Counted from the stretch's first letter, positions 35,230 through 45,907 are shown. The stretch is DNA of 64,000 nucleotides from an uncultured Propionibacteriaceae bacterium (GCA_945911015.1 CAMDZW010000013.1:1-64000); one strand, 5' to 3'. The notes: generated from the letters alone by a model not told the origin. Made by a program: numbers and translations.

Positions 35230-36636
35230 GTGCCCGCAACCACGGATCTCGACCACGAGTCCTGCTACCGCGCCGTCCGGAGCCGCGACGTCCGCTTCGA
35301 CGGAGTGTTCTGGACCGCGGTCGCGACCACCGGGATCTACTGTCGTCCCTCCTGCCCGGCCCGGACGCCGGCGCCGGGCAACGTGACCTTCCATGCCACG
35401 GCTGCATCGGCACAACAGGCCGGATTCCGTGCCTGCAAGAGATGCCGTCCGGACGCCACGCCTGGCAGCCCGGACTGGGATGTCACCGCAGACATCGCGG
35501 GCCGTGCGATGCGGATGATCTCCGACGGGGTGGTCGACCGCGAGGGCGTCACCGGGCTGGCCGATCATCTCGGTTACAGCAGTCGACACCTCAATCGACT
35601 GCTCACCACCCAGCTCGGCGCCGGACCGCTTGCCCTGGCCAGAGCACACCGGGCACACACGGCCCGAACCCTCATCGAGACCACGGCGCTGCCGATCAGC
35701 GAGATTGCCTTTGCCAGCGGGTTCGACAGCATCCGTCAGTTCAACACCACGATCCAACAGGTGTACGGGACAGCGCCCACCCAGTTGCGCGGGACCACCA
35801 CCGCCGAGGTTCACGGCCGAATCGGCCTGCGGATCCCGGTGCGCCAGCCCTTCGCCGGTCCCGATCTGCTCACTTTCCTTGCCGCACGGGCGATCCCCGG
35901 CGTCGAGGTGGTCAGTGGCCAGCTCTATCGTCGCACTCTTGCGCTGCCCCATGGGCCCGCGGCGATCCAACTCGACCTGTCCCGCCCCGATCACGTCCCC
36001 GCGGTCTTCGCACTGACCGATCCCCGCGACCTCTCCCCCGCCGTGGAGCGCACTCGCCGCCTGCTCGACGCCGATGCCGATCCGGTCGCGATCGACGACG
36101 CACTGAGCATCGATCCGTTCCTCGCCCCGCTCGTCGCCAGCCGACCCGGACTACGAGTCCCGGGCCAGGTCGACGGGGACGAGATCGCCGTGAGGGCCGT
36201 CCTCGGGCAGCAGGTCTCGGTTGCGGGTGCGCGCACCACCGCGGCCAGGCTGGTCTCCAGGTATGGCGAGGAGTTCCGGCCAGGCTGGCCAGGCCTGACT
36301 CACGTCTTCCCCACCTCAGCCACCCTGTCCGAGTCGGATCCGACCACCTTCGCGATTCCGGCTTCGCGGGCGACAGCTCTGAGTGCCCTGACCCGAGCCC
36401 TGGCCAACAACGACATCCGACTCGATCGCAGCGCCGACCGCACCGAGACCCGAGCCGCGCTGCTCGACATCACCGGCATCGGGCCGTGGACCGCCGACTA
36501 CATTGCCCTGCGCGCCCTGGGTGACCCGGACATCCTGCTCGTGACCGACCTGGTGACGCGACGTTTCCCCGTACGACAAGAGAAGTGGAGTCCGTGGCGT
36601 TCCTATGCCCAGCTCCATCTGTGGACAGGAGCCTGA
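35230..36636 (+). CDS. Ada-AlkA fusion: methylphosphotriester acceptor/AraC regulator plus 3-methyladenine DNA glycosylase
   Basis: 468 aa from GTG 35230 (AAGGA 7 nt upstream). Residues ~1-75 are the Ada zinc domain with its four-Cys set (IYCRPSCPARTP...FRACKRCRP). An AraC-type HTH follows (LADHLGYSSRHLNRLLTTQLGAGPLALARAHRAHTARTLI, FASGFDSIRQFN). The C-terminal half is AlkA-like: HhH glycosylase with LDITGIGPWTADYIALRALGDPD and the catalytic Asp in LLVTDLVTRR. After that Asp the sequence jumps almost at once to WSPWRSYAQLHLW, so about 15-20 residues usual in AlkA proteins are missing. It is followed directly by ogt. Confidence 0.88.
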   Translation: MPATTDLDHESCYRAVRSRDVRFDGVFWTAVATTGIYCRPSCPARTPAPGNVTFHATAASAQQAGFRACKRCRPDATPGSPDWDVTADIAGRAMRMISDGVVDREGVTGLADHLGYSSRHLNRLLTTQLGAGPLALARAHRAHTARTLIETTALPISEIAFASGFDSIRQFNTTIQQVYGTAPTQLRGTTTAEVHGRIGLRIPVRQPFAGPDLLTFLAARAIPGVEVVSGQLYRRTLALPHGPAAIQLDLSRPDHVPAVFALTDPRDLSPAVERTRRLLDADADPVAIDDALSIDPFLAPLVASRPGLRVPGQVDGDEIAVRAVLGQQVSVAGARTTAARLVSRYGEEFRPGWPGLTHVFPTSATLSESDPTTFAIPASRATALSALTRALANNDIRLDRSADRTETRAALLDITGIGPWTADYIALRALGDPDILLVTDLVTRRFPVRQEKWSPWRSYAQLHLWTGA

Positions 36637-36637
36637 C

Positions 36638-37105
36638 ATGTGGACCGTGATGGATTCGCCGATCGGCGAGCTACGGCTGAGGGCGGCCGACGGCGCGCTC
36701 ACGGCGATCGAGTTCTCGCCCTTCACCGCCACCGCGGAGAGCCGGGCCGACGACGAACCGGTGCTCGTCCTGGCACGGACGCAGCTCGAGGAGTACTTCG
36801 CCGGCCGTCGCCACAGCTTCGACCTCCCCCTTGCCGCGCAAGGCACAGAGTTCCAGCAGCGCGTGTGGGCGGGCCTGCAGACCATTGGCTGGGGCGAAAC
36901 CGCCTCGTACGGTGACCTCGCCCGAAGACTCGGGCTGACTCCGGCTGCGTCCCGGGCAGTCGGGTTGGCCAATGGACGCAACCCAATCCCCATCGTGGTG
37001 CCCTGCCATCGGGTGATCGGGGCGGACGGGTCCCTGACCGGCTATGCCGGTGGCCTGGACCGCAAGAAGATCCTGCTGGAGTTGGAGAGTTCAGCCCTGT
37101 TCTGA
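36638..37105 (+). CDS. ogt: Methylated-DNA-[protein]-cysteine S-methyltransferase
   Basis: 155 aa from ATG 36638, one base after the ada-alkA stop, so the two form an adaptive-response operon. The active-site motif IPIVVPCHRVIG is intact (acceptor Cys in PCHRV), with the preceding RAVGLANGRNPIP arginine-finger helix and SLTGYAGGLDRKK. It removes alkyl groups from O6-alkylguanine by suicide transfer. It overlaps the convergent DedA gene by 15 bp. Confidence 0.95.
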   Translation: MWTVMDSPIGELRLRAADGALTAIEFSPFTATAESRADDEPVLVLARTQLEEYFAGRRHSFDLPLAAQGTEFQQRVWAGLQTIGWGETASYGDLARRLGLTPAASRAVGLANGRNPIPIVVPCHRVIGADGSLTGYAGGLDRKKILLELESSALF

Positions 37106-37855
37106 GTTCTGTTCCTTCTTGCGACTGGAACGGATGTAGCTGGTGACAAAGATGCCAACGATCAAGGCGATGGTGACATACCAGGCGTACTTGTCGTAGG
37201 TGAGCAGGAAGTCGACGACCGGCTTGCCGATGGTCCAGCCGAGGTAGATGTAGAGACCACGGGTCGCGAAGCCCAGAGTGATGTCAAGGATCAGGAACTT
37301 GCGCAGCGGCATCCCGGCGATGCCGAGCGCGCCGTAGACGATCGCCGACGGGAAGGGGATCAGCGGCAGCCAGGAGATGATCATCGCCAGCACCGCATAC
37401 TTCTGGGTGATCTTCTGCGCCCGGGCCGCGTTCTTCTTCGCCAGTGCGCCTCGACCCTGCAACAGATAGTCGATGAGCTTGTCACCCCAGAGCCGCCCGG
37501 CCCACCAGAAGACCCAGTCGAACTTGCACACGCTGATCCCGGCGATGACCAGACCGAGGATCCACAGCCCCGACGGGTCAACGCCGGTGGAGGCGCGGGC
37601 GCCGATGTTGGTGGCCGAGATCGCACCGCCGTTGATGGCCGCCGAGATGTACGGGTTGGCCGCCACGATCAGCGAGCGGACCGGCAGCAGCGCCAGACTG
37701 TAGACGCCCATGGCCGCGATCATGATCATGCAGCCGATGTCGGCGCGCGACGGTTTGCCCTCCCAGGGGAATGACGGATGGTCCCACCAGGGCCGCTCCT
37801 CGGTCGTGGCAGTGGTGGCCTCGCTCTTCGCGGCCTCGGGCTCGTCGGTGGTCAC
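37091..37855 (-). CDS. DedA family (VTT domain) membrane protein
   Basis: 254 aa. After a soluble N-terminal ~40 residues come about five to six hydrophobic helices with the VTT/SNARE-associated core: FDWVFWWAGRLWGDKLIDYLL, the conserved Arg/Pro/Gly region WLPLIPFPSAIVYGALGIAGMPLRKFLILD, and GWTIGKPVVDFLL. DedA proteins flip or transport lipid carriers such as undecaprenyl phosphate or phosphatidylethanolamine and support envelope homeostasis. The exact substrate is not readable. Confidence 0.83.
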   Translation of the reverse strand: MTTDEPEAAKSEATTATTEERPWWDHPSFPWEGKPSRADIGCMIMIAAMGVYSLALLPVRSLIVAANPYISAAINGGAISATNIGARASTGVDPSGLWILGLVIAGISVCKFDWVFWWAGRLWGDKLIDYLLQGRGALAKKNAARAQKITQKYAVLAMIISWLPLIPFPSAIVYGALGIAGMPLRKFLILDITLGFATRGLYIYLGWTIGKPVVDFLLTYDKYAWYVTIALIVGIFVTSYIRSSRKKEQNSEQG

Positions 37856-37873
37856 CGGGAGAGCCTACGTGAC

Positions 37874-38203
37874 TCAGTCGACCTGCAGTTCGCCCATGGG
37901 ACCCCAGCCGTCCCCGTCAACCTGGTGGGACACGATCTGCGGGGTCGCGGCCAGGTACTGGGGGAACTCCTTCTGCATGGCGGCGAAGTGGTCGGAGTTG
38001 ACGTGCGGTCCGGCCCCCTCGTCGGTGAAGGCCTCGATCAGGACGTACGTGTTCGGCTCCAGCACACTGCGCGACCACTCGAACCACAAGTTGCCGGGCT
38101 CGGCCAAGGTCGCCTCGGTGAAGGGTCGTGAGATCTCGGGCCACTGGTCGGCGTACTCGGCCTTGATCGGGAACTTCACGTTGATCAGGATCATGCCGGC
38201 CAT
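37874..38203 (-). CDS. Antibiotic biosynthesis monooxygenase (ABM) family protein
   Basis: 109 aa from ATG 38203; the extra 30 residues of the track ORF are not protein-like. It is a ferredoxin-fold ABM-domain protein of the putative quinol monooxygenase type: [53 protein letters not shown] with the conserved His near the end of the domain. These small dimeric proteins act on quinols or aldehydes, but many are untested. It diverges from sdaA, with 89 bp between starts. Confidence 0.83.
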   Translation of the reverse strand: MAGMILINVKFPIKAEYADQWPEISRPFTEATLAEPGNLWFEWSRSVLEPNTYVLIEAFTDEGAGPHVNSDHFAAMQKEFPQYLAATPQIVSHQVDGDGWGPMGELQVD

Positions 38204-38292
38204 TGTTCCACCCCGTGTCGCTCCATCCTGGTGTGCACATTTGGGACAGCCTTTTGCCCGATCACTGGCTTTCCGAAATCTGCGGAGGCACA

Positions 38293-39720
38293 ATGGGTGG
38301 TGTGACCGTGAGTGTGTTCGACCTGTTCAAGATCGGCATCGGCCCGTCAAGTTCCCACACCGTGGGTCCGATGCGCGCGGCGGCACGCTTTGCCGCAACT
38401 CTGGCCGCGGAGGACCTCCTGACCCGTACGACCCGGGTCAAGGCCGAGCTCTTCGGCTCGCTCGGCGCAACCGGACATGGCCACGGCTCGACCGGAGCGG
38501 TGGTGTGGGGGCTCGAAGGCGAGGACCCCAAGACCGTCGACACCCGGCTCGGGGCGCTGCGCACCTGCGAGGTTGCCGAGTCCGGCCGCATCCGGATCAA
38601 CGGCACCCATCAGATCGATTTCGATCTCGACGCCGACCTGGTGCTGCACCGCCGCAAGTCACTGCCCTTCCACCCCAACGGGATGACCTTCACCGCCTGG
38701 TCGGGCCCCGATGTCATCACCAGCCGCACCTACTACTCCATCGGCGGCGGTTTCGTCCTGGACGACGACGGCTCCGGCTCCCCCACGTTGCAACCGGACC
38801 CGACCCCGGTCCCTCACCCGTTCCGCACTGGCACCGACCTGCTCACGCTGTGCGAGTCGACCGGGTTGAGCATCTCCGACATCGCGCTGGCCAACGAGTG
38901 CGCCCGACGCCCGGAAGCTGAGGTCAGGGCCGGCCTCCTGGAGATCTGGCAGGTGATGGTCGACTGCGTCGCCCACGGCTGCCACACCACCGGCATCCTC
39001 CCCGGTGGTCTCAAGGTCCGCCGCCGAGCATCCGAACTCCACGACCGACTCCGTACGGCCCAGGGCCCCTTTGGCGCGACCCCGGCCACCGGGGTGGGGC
39101 CGGTCTCGCCGGCCAAGGCCGATCCCCTCGCTGCCATGGACTGGGTCACCCTGTGGGCCCTGGCGGTGAATGAGGAGAACGCCTCGGGAGGTCGGGTTGT
39201 CACCGCCCCCACCAACGGCGCGGCCGGCATCATCCCTGCCGTGCTGCACTATGCCGCTCACTTCGTGCCCGGGGTCGACGACGATGCGATCTGTCGGTTC
39301 CTCCTCGTCGCCGGGGCGATCGGCTCGATCTACCAGCAGACCGCGTCCATCTCCGGCGCCGAGGTCGGTTGCCAGGGGGAGGTCGGCACCGCATGCTCGA
39401 TGGCAGCGGCCGCACTGGCCGAGATCCTCGGCGGCACCGTCGCCCAGGTGGAGAATGCGGCCGAGATCGGCATGGAGCATCACCTCGGACTGACCTGCGA
39501 CCCGATCGGCGGCCTCGTCCAGATCCCTTGCATAGAAAGAAATGCGGTTGCCTCGGTGAAGGCGATCACAGCGGCACGGCTCGCCCTGCACGGCGACGGC
39601 AGCCACACTGTCAGCCTCGACAAGGTGGTCCGGACCATGATGCAGACCGGTGCTGACATGAAGGTGAAGTACAAGGAGACCTCACGCGGCGGACTGGCGG
39701 TGAACATCGTCGAGTGCTGA
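38293..39720 (+). CDS. sdaA: L-serine ammonia-lyase (iron-sulfur, single chain)
   Basis: 475 aa, single-chain bacterial L-serine dehydratase with a 4Fe-4S cluster: L-serine to pyruvate and ammonia. The N-terminal beta-domain has [19 protein letters not shown]. The C-terminal alpha-domain holds the cluster-region cysteines ([36 protein letters not shown]) and the [17 protein letters not shown] block. ATG 38293 has GGAGG 4 nt upstream. It is followed on the same strand by the cobalamin riboswitch-metE unit. Confidence 0.95.
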   Translation: MGGVTVSVFDLFKIGIGPSSSHTVGPMRAAARFAATLAAEDLLTRTTRVKAELFGSLGATGHGHGSTGAVVWGLEGEDPKTVDTRLGALRTCEVAESGRIRINGTHQIDFDLDADLVLHRRKSLPFHPNGMTFTAWSGPDVITSRTYYSIGGGFVLDDDGSGSPTLQPDPTPVPHPFRTGTDLLTLCESTGLSISDIALANECARRPEAEVRAGLLEIWQVMVDCVAHGCHTTGILPGGLKVRRRASELHDRLRTAQGPFGATPATGVGPVSPAKADPLAAMDWVTLWALAVNEENASGGRVVTAPTNGAAGIIPAVLHYAAHFVPGVDDDAICRFLLVAGAIGSIYQQTASISGAEVGCQGEVGTACSMAAAALAEILGGTVAQVENAAEIGMEHHLGLTCDPIGGLVQIPCIERNAVASVKAITAARLALHGDGSHTVSLDKVVRTMMQTGADMKVKYKETSRGGLAVNIVEC

Positions 39721-39737
39721 GGTAGCGTGCGGATGCG

Positions 39738-39950
39738 CACGGTTCCGCCAGACCATCACGACGGGCACCCCCCGATCCGAGTCCGGCGGAGGCAAGAGGG
39801 AACACGGTGAGAGTCCGTGACTGCCCCGCAGCGGTGTCGAGGAACGACCGCCGTCATCAGCACTGGACCACTCCAGGTCCGGGAAGCGACGGCCACTAGG
39901 TGGATGAGACCCATCCGAGCCCCGGAGTCCGAAGACCTGCCGGCGCCTGC
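39738..39950 (+). ncRNA. Cobalamin (B12) riboswitch controlling metE
   Basis: Conserved adenosylcobalamin aptamer blocks occur in order: AAGAGGGAACACGGTGAGAG, TCCGTGACTGCCCCGC, then GGGAAGCGACGGCCACTAGG, and finally the B12 box AGTCCGAAGACCTGCC. Downstream, CTGCCCG...CGGGCAG (about 39945-39971) can form a hairpin between the aptamer and the metE ribosome binding site. Repression of the B12-independent enzyme when cobalamin is plentiful is the expected logic. Exact 5' and 3' edges are approximate. Confidence 0.93.
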
Positions 39951-40001
39951 CCGCGGCGCCGTCTCGGGCAGCTTCACAACGAACTCGCGAAGGAGAGTTC
40001 G

Positions 40002-42260
40002 ATGGCTTCCACCATCCTCGGCTACCCGCGTCATGGGCGCGACCGCCAACTCAAGAAGGCAATCGAGAACTACTGGAAGGGTCGGATCGACCAGCCTGCG
40101 CTGCTTGATGCCACCCGCCAGATCCGGCTCGATCGTCTGACCCACCTCAAGGCTGCCGGTCTCGACGAGATCCCGGTCGGCGACTTCTCGTTGTACGACC
40201 ATGTCCTCGACGCTGCCGTACTGGTCGGCGCGATCCCGGAGCGGCACCGCGACCTCACCGGTCTGGACCGTTACTTCGCCATGGCCCGGGGCAATGACCA
40301 GGTCGAACCGCTCGAGATGACCAAGTGGTTCAACTCCAACTACCACTACCTGGTGCCCGAGCTCAGCTCCAGCTCGACCTTCGAGCTCGACGCCGCATCG
40401 CTGCTGGAGCAGGTGGACGAGGCGGTCGAGAACCAGATCACCCCCCGGGTGGTGCTGGTCGGACCAGTCACCTTCCTGGCCCTGTCGGCCAGTGTGGACT
40501 CCGATCCCGGGTTCACCCCGATCCAGCTCCTCGACCAGCTACTGCCGGTCTACGCCGAACTGCTGTCGATCCTGCATGCCCGCGGCATCACCTGGGTCCA
40601 ACTCGACGAACCGATCGCGGTCACCGACCTCACCCCCGCTCTGGTCGACGCGCTCGGCCATGCGCTCGATGTGCTGGCTGCGGTCCCTGACCGCCCCAAG
40701 ATCGCCGTGGCCTCCTACTACGGGCATCTCGGCGAGGCCACCGATGTCGTGGCCTCCGCCCCGGTCGAGGGCATCGCCGTCGACCTGGTCGAGGGAAGGG
40801 CCAACCTCGAGGCCCTGCACAACCATCCGGGCCTGGCCGACAAGCGGGTCATCGCCGGCGTGGTCAGTGGACGTTCGGTGTGGCGGACCGACCTCGACGT
40901 GGCTCTGGCCGCGGCCCGTGCCTTCCAGCCCAACGCGGCCGACGTCGACATCTCGTCCTCGTGCACCTTGCTCCACCTGCCACACGACCTCACCCGCGAG
41001 ACCGACCTCGACCCACGGCTGGTGGCTCAGCTCAGCTTTGCCGATGAGACCGTCGCCGACATCGTCCTGGTGTCTCGTGGCCTGACCGAGGGTGATGAAG
41101 CGATCGCCGCCGAACTCACCGCCGACCGCGAACGCCGCGAGGTTCGTCGCACCGAGACCTGGCTGCGCGACGATGCCGTACGGTCGCGTGCGGCCGCTGT
41201 CACCGCCAGCGATGCCCGCCGCGCCACCCCGTACGAGCAGCGGGCCGTCGCCCAGCAGGACCACCTGGGCCTGCCCGCCCTGCCGACCACCACGATCGGC
41301 TCGTTCCCGCAGACCGGTGAGATCCGCAAGGCTCGCGCTGCCTGGCAGGCCGGCCGGCTCGACCAGGCCGGATATGTGGATCAGATGCGCGCCGAGATCG
41401 ACCGCGTCATCGAGTTGCAGGAGCGGATCGGACTGGACGTACTGGTCCACGGCGAACCCGAACGCAATGACATGGTGGCCTACTTCGCCGACCAACTCAC
41501 CGGCATCTTCGCCACCCGTCACGGCTGGGTCCAGTCGTACGGGACCCGGTGCGTCCGTCCTCCCCTGATCGCCGGCGACGTGTCGCGACCGGCTCCGATG
41601 ACTCTGGACTGGACCGGCTACGCCCAGTCGCGGACCGAACACCAAGTCAAGGGCATGCTCACCGGCCCGGTGACGATCTTGGCGTGGTCCTTCGTACGGG
41701 ATGACCAGCCGCTGGCCGAGACCGCCCGTCAGGTGGCCCTGGCCCTTCGCGACGAGGTCAACGACCTGGAGGCTGCGGGCACCTCGGTGATCCAGGTCGA
41801 CGAGCCGGCGTTGCGGGAGCTTCTGCCGCTGCGACGCGCCGACCACGACGACTACCTCGCCTGGGCGGTCGAGTCCTTCCGGCTCAGCACCAGCGGAGTC
41901 GCCGATCGGACCCAGATCCACACCCACATGTGCTACGCCGAGTTCGGCGATGTGATCGGCGCGATCGACGACCTCGATGCCGATGTGATCAGCCTCGAGG
42001 CAACCCGTTCGGCCATGGCCGTCCTCGACGAGCTCGCGACCGACGGCTACACCGGCCAGGTCGGTCCAGGGGTGTGGGACATCCATTCCCCGCGGGTGCC
42101 CGATGTGGCCGAGGTGACCGCGTTGGGACAGGCGGCGATCGACAAGCTCGGCAAGGACCGGATCTGGCTCAACCCGGACTGCGGATTGAAGACCCGCGGC
42201 TACAACGAGGTCATCCCGGCCCTGGAGAACCTGGTCGCAGCGGCCCACGCCCTGCGCTGA
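40002..42260 (+). CDS. metE: 5-methyltetrahydropteroyltriglutamate-homocysteine methyltransferase (B12-independent methionine synthase)
   Basis: 752 aa, the standard MetE length, two TIM barrels. The N-terminus is STILGYPRHGRDRQLKKAIE. The C-terminal barrel begins LPTTTIGSFPQTGEIRKAR. Zinc ligands are visible in THMCYAEFGDV (His and Cys), in SLEATRS (Glu), and in LNPDCGLKTRG (Cys). ATG 40002 has AAGGAGAG upstream. It makes methionine from homocysteine without cobalamin. It is controlled by the upstream B12 riboswitch, which implies that the organism also has, or takes up, cobalamin. Confidence 0.97.
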   Translation: MASTILGYPRHGRDRQLKKAIENYWKGRIDQPALLDATRQIRLDRLTHLKAAGLDEIPVGDFSLYDHVLDAAVLVGAIPERHRDLTGLDRYFAMARGNDQVEPLEMTKWFNSNYHYLVPELSSSSTFELDAASLLEQVDEAVENQITPRVVLVGPVTFLALSASVDSDPGFTPIQLLDQLLPVYAELLSILHARGITWVQLDEPIAVTDLTPALVDALGHALDVLAAVPDRPKIAVASYYGHLGEATDVVASAPVEGIAVDLVEGRANLEALHNHPGLADKRVIAGVVSGRSVWRTDLDVALAAARAFQPNAADVDISSSCTLLHLPHDLTRETDLDPRLVAQLSFADETVADIVLVSRGLTEGDEAIAAELTADRERREVRRTETWLRDDAVRSRAAAVTASDARRATPYEQRAVAQQDHLGLPALPTTTIGSFPQTGEIRKARAAWQAGRLDQAGYVDQMRAEIDRVIELQERIGLDVLVHGEPERNDMVAYFADQLTGIFATRHGWVQSYGTRCVRPPLIAGDVSRPAPMTLDWTGYAQSRTEHQVKGMLTGPVTILAWSFVRDDQPLAETARQVALALRDEVNDLEAAGTSVIQVDEPALRELLPLRRADHDDYLAWAVESFRLSTSGVADRTQIHTHMCYAEFGDVIGAIDDLDADVISLEATRSAMAVLDELATDGYTGQVGPGVWDIHSPRVPDVAEVTALGQAAIDKLGKDRIWLNPDCGLKTRGYNEVIPALENLVAAAHALR

Positions 42261-42376
42261 CTCGGTCGACTGATCAAGGCCCAGGAGGCGGCTGGTGGCT
42301 CGTTCCACCGGCCGCCTTTGCCGTCCCCTCCCCGAACCCCCTCCCGGAGTCGGCGCCAGTGTGATGAACTGGGTCC

Positions 42377-43120
42377 GTGGTGAACGATGACGACCTTGCC
42401 CTGGCCTTCGAGTTGGCTGCCGATGCGGCTGCGATCTCGTTGAGTTGGTCGGGCGGCGACGTCCCGACCACGATCAAGGAGGACGGTTCGCCGGTCTCGG
42501 AGGGCGATCTGGAGGTCGACCACGCCCTGGGCGAGATCCTCGCCGAGGAACGGCCCGACGACGGCCTGCTCAGCGAGGAACAGCCCGAACGTCACGGCAC
42601 CAGCGGCCGCCGCTGGATCATCGACCCCATCGACGGCACCGCGCTCTTCATTGCCGGCCAGCCCGACTGGGGCAATCACATCGCCCTGGAAGTCGACGGC
42701 GAGGTCGTGTTGGGCCTGATCACCCGCCCCGAGGACGACGAACTCTTCTGGGCCGTACGGGGCGTCGGTGCATTCCGCTGTGGCATGGACTCCCCCCAGG
42801 ACCGTTCACGGCCGATCCGGCTGGCATCGGTGGACTCGCTCGACCGGGCCCAGATCGCCGGGTACGGGATGGGGCCCGACGAGCTGGCCCGGCCCGGTTG
42901 GTCGGAGCGTACGACCCGGTTCAGTGATTTCTTCGCCGGCCAGATCCACGGGCTGGCGCTGCACCATGCCAAGGTCTGGGACTTCGCACCATTGGTGCCG
43001 ATCGTCCGCGAGGCCGGTGGCGATGTGCTGGGCCCCGACGGCACCGACCGGATCGACCAGGGACATCTCGTCGCTGCCCGGACCTCGATCCTGGCCGAAC
43101 TCGCCGCGACCGCCTTCTGA
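42377..43120 (+). CDS. Inositol monophosphatase-family phosphatase (possibly histidinol-phosphatase)
   Basis: 247 aa. Metal-binding motifs of the Mg-dependent, lithium-sensitive phosphatases are present: LLSEEQPE (EE), WIIDPIDGTALF (DPIDGT) and the late AKVWDFAPLVPIVREAGG. Substrates in the family are inositol-1-P, histidinol-P (HisN in actinobacteria) or 3'-phosphoadenosine. No his or inositol genes are adjacent, so the substrate is open. The 42261-42376 gap upstream shows no gene. Confidence 0.82.
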   Translation: MVNDDDLALAFELAADAAAISLSWSGGDVPTTIKEDGSPVSEGDLEVDHALGEILAEERPDDGLLSEEQPERHGTSGRRWIIDPIDGTALFIAGQPDWGNHIALEVDGEVVLGLITRPEDDELFWAVRGVGAFRCGMDSPQDRSRPIRLASVDSLDRAQIAGYGMGPDELARPGWSERTTRFSDFFAGQIHGLALHHAKVWDFAPLVPIVREAGGDVLGPDGTDRIDQGHLVAARTSILAELAATAF

Positions 43121-43128
43121 GACTGGGT

Positions 43129-43159
43129 GTGGATCGCGACGACGATCCACGTCTACACT
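43129..43159 (+). promoter_or_regulatory. Inverted repeat and -10 box upstream of the msmK-like gene
   Basis: GTGGATCG-CGACGA-CGATCCAC (43129-43150) is a perfect 8-6-8 inverted repeat, followed at once by TACACT (43154-43159), a good -10 box. It could be an operator just upstream of the ATPase gene promoter. It lacks a T-run, so a terminator for the phosphatase gene is less likely. Confidence 0.5.
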
Positions 43160-43255
43160 GACATCGGCACCGCTGACTGCGGGGTCCAGGGCGGAGATGC
43201 CCTGTTTCCACTACGGATCGTCGGGCACGTACCTGCCCGTGGAAGGAATGGTCGC

Positions 43256-44350
<1,095 letters not shown>

Positions 44351-44367
44351 TCGCATCTGACTCCATC

Positions 44368-44403
44368 CACAGGGGCCGCACCGTTCTCGGTGCGGCCCCT
44401 GTG
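44368..44403 (+). terminator. Strong hairpin terminator after the msmK-like gene
   Basis: CACAGGGGCCGCACCG-TTCT-CGGTGCGGCCCCTGTG is a perfect 16-bp stem with a tetraloop, followed by TTGTG. It starts 17 bp after the stop codon. Confidence 0.92.
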
Positions 44404-44495
44404 TTGTGCCCGGATGGCACTTGTGTTGTTCGGTGGATCGTGAGACAGCCGGGTCCAGACACTCCACGCTGGGTGTTCGGTGACAGAATGGGCCA

Positions 44496-45857
44496 ATGCC
44501 CAGGTTCGTCTCCGCTCGACCGGACGCCAGCCTCATCCCGCTGCCGTGGAACACCCCTTTGGAGGAGTGGCCGGTCAGCAATCTGGTCGCGCTCCCCCGC
44601 GGCATCTCCCGACATGTGGTCCGCTTCATCAAGGTCGGCAAGAATGTCTACGCCGCCAAGGAGGTCATCGAGCACCTCGCCGTGCACGAGTACCGGCTGC
44701 TGCACGACCTCAACCGCCTCTACACCCCGGCCGTCGAGCCGGTCGGTGTGGTGACCGAACGCTATGACGTCGACGGGAACGCGCTCGACCCGGTGCTGAT
44801 CACCAAACATCTCCAGTTCTCCCTGCCGTACCGCTCGTTGTTCACCCGCGGTGTACGCCAGGACACCGTCGCCCGTCTGCTGGACGCCATGGTCGTGCTG
44901 CTCGCCCGGCTCCATCTGGTCGGCTTCTTGTGGGGCGATGTGTCCTTGTCGAACACCCTCTTCCGACGCGACGCGGGCGCCTTCGCCGCCTACCTGGTCG
45001 ATGCCGAGACTGGCGAGCTCCACGACGAGCTGACCGCGGGCCAGCGCGAACACGACCTGACCATCGCCCGAACGAACCTGTTCGGCGAGTTCTCCGATCT
45101 CGAGGCCGGCGGGCTGCTGGACGAATCACTCGACCCCCTGCAACTGGTCGATTCGATCGAGTCCCGCTACCGCGCGCTGTGGTCGGAACTGACCGGCAAG
45201 GAACGATTCGACGGCTCGGAGATGCACCGCATCGAGTCCCGCGTACGACGGCTGAATGCGCTCGGTTTCGACGTCGCCGAGCTCGACATCGCCACCGACA
45301 TGGGCGGTAGCACGATCACCATCCAGCCGAAGGTGGTCGACGCCGGCCACCACTCACGGCGACTGCTGCGCCTGACTGGCCTGGACACCGAGGAGAACCA
45401 GGCTCGCCGTCTGCTCAACGACCTCGATGCCTTCCGCGCCCGGACCGACCAACAGGGTGCTGACGAGGCGATCGTGGCCCACCAGTGGTTGACCGAGGTC
45501 TTCGAGCCGGTCGTCTCCGCCATCCCTGAGGACCTGCGCGGCCGCCTCGAGCCAGCCGAGGTCTTCCATGAGGTCCTCGAATATCGCTGGTTCGCCTCCG
45601 AGGAGGCCGGCCACGAGGTTCCCCTCGAGGAGGCCACGCGGCACTACATCGACGAGATCCTGCGGACCAAACCCGACGAGGCGCTCACCTCGGTCGACGT
45701 GATGGGCCCCTTGGCCAATCCGTACGATCCATCGATGGGGTACGTCGATGACGACGACACGGTGCCGTACGACCCGTGGGAGGCAGACGCCGAGGCGGTA
45801 GATCCTGCCGATGCCAGCTACTTCGACATCGACGCTCTCCGCGCCCGCGGCAGATGA
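44496..45857 (+). CDS. DUF4032 protein with kinase-like (Kdo/WaaP-type) N-terminal domain
   Basis: 453 aa. The N-terminal ~220 residues resemble the lipopolysaccharide kinase fold: VVRFIKVGKNVYAAKEVIEHLAVHEYRLL, then VGFLWGDVSLSNTLF (HxD-like catalytic loop changed to GDxxxxN) and AYLVDAETGEL in place of DFG. DUF4032 forms the C-terminal half and the tail is acidic. This architecture is confined to actinobacteria and its substrate is unknown. It stands alone between two terminators. Confidence 0.83.
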   Translation: MPRFVSARPDASLIPLPWNTPLEEWPVSNLVALPRGISRHVVRFIKVGKNVYAAKEVIEHLAVHEYRLLHDLNRLYTPAVEPVGVVTERYDVDGNALDPVLITKHLQFSLPYRSLFTRGVRQDTVARLLDAMVVLLARLHLVGFLWGDVSLSNTLFRRDAGAFAAYLVDAETGELHDELTAGQREHDLTIARTNLFGEFSDLEAGGLLDESLDPLQLVDSIESRYRALWSELTGKERFDGSEMHRIESRVRRLNALGFDVAELDIATDMGGSTITIQPKVVDAGHHSRRLLRLTGLDTEENQARRLLNDLDAFRARTDQQGADEAIVAHQWLTEVFEPVVSAIPEDLRGRLEPAEVFHEVLEYRWFASEEAGHEVPLEEATRHYIDEILRTKPDEALTSVDVMGPLANPYDPSMGYVDDDDTVPYDPWEADAEAVDPADASYFDIDALRARGR

Positions 45858-45863
45858 CGCACA

Positions 45864-45899
45864 AAGGTCGCGCACCCCATAACGGCGGTGCGCGACCTT
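45864..45899. terminator. Bidirectional terminator
   Basis: AAGGTCGCGCACC and GGTGCGCGACCTT form a perfect 13-bp stem with a 10-nt loop. Flanking A and T residues allow it to serve both the DUF4032 gene and the convergent MocA-type gene. Confidence 0.88.
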
Positions 45900-45907
45900 G
45901 GCGGTGA

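Noticed and set aside
40539-42308. 589-aa minus-strand ORF opposite metE
   Set aside because: Shadow; metE on the other strand is certain and has its zinc ligands.
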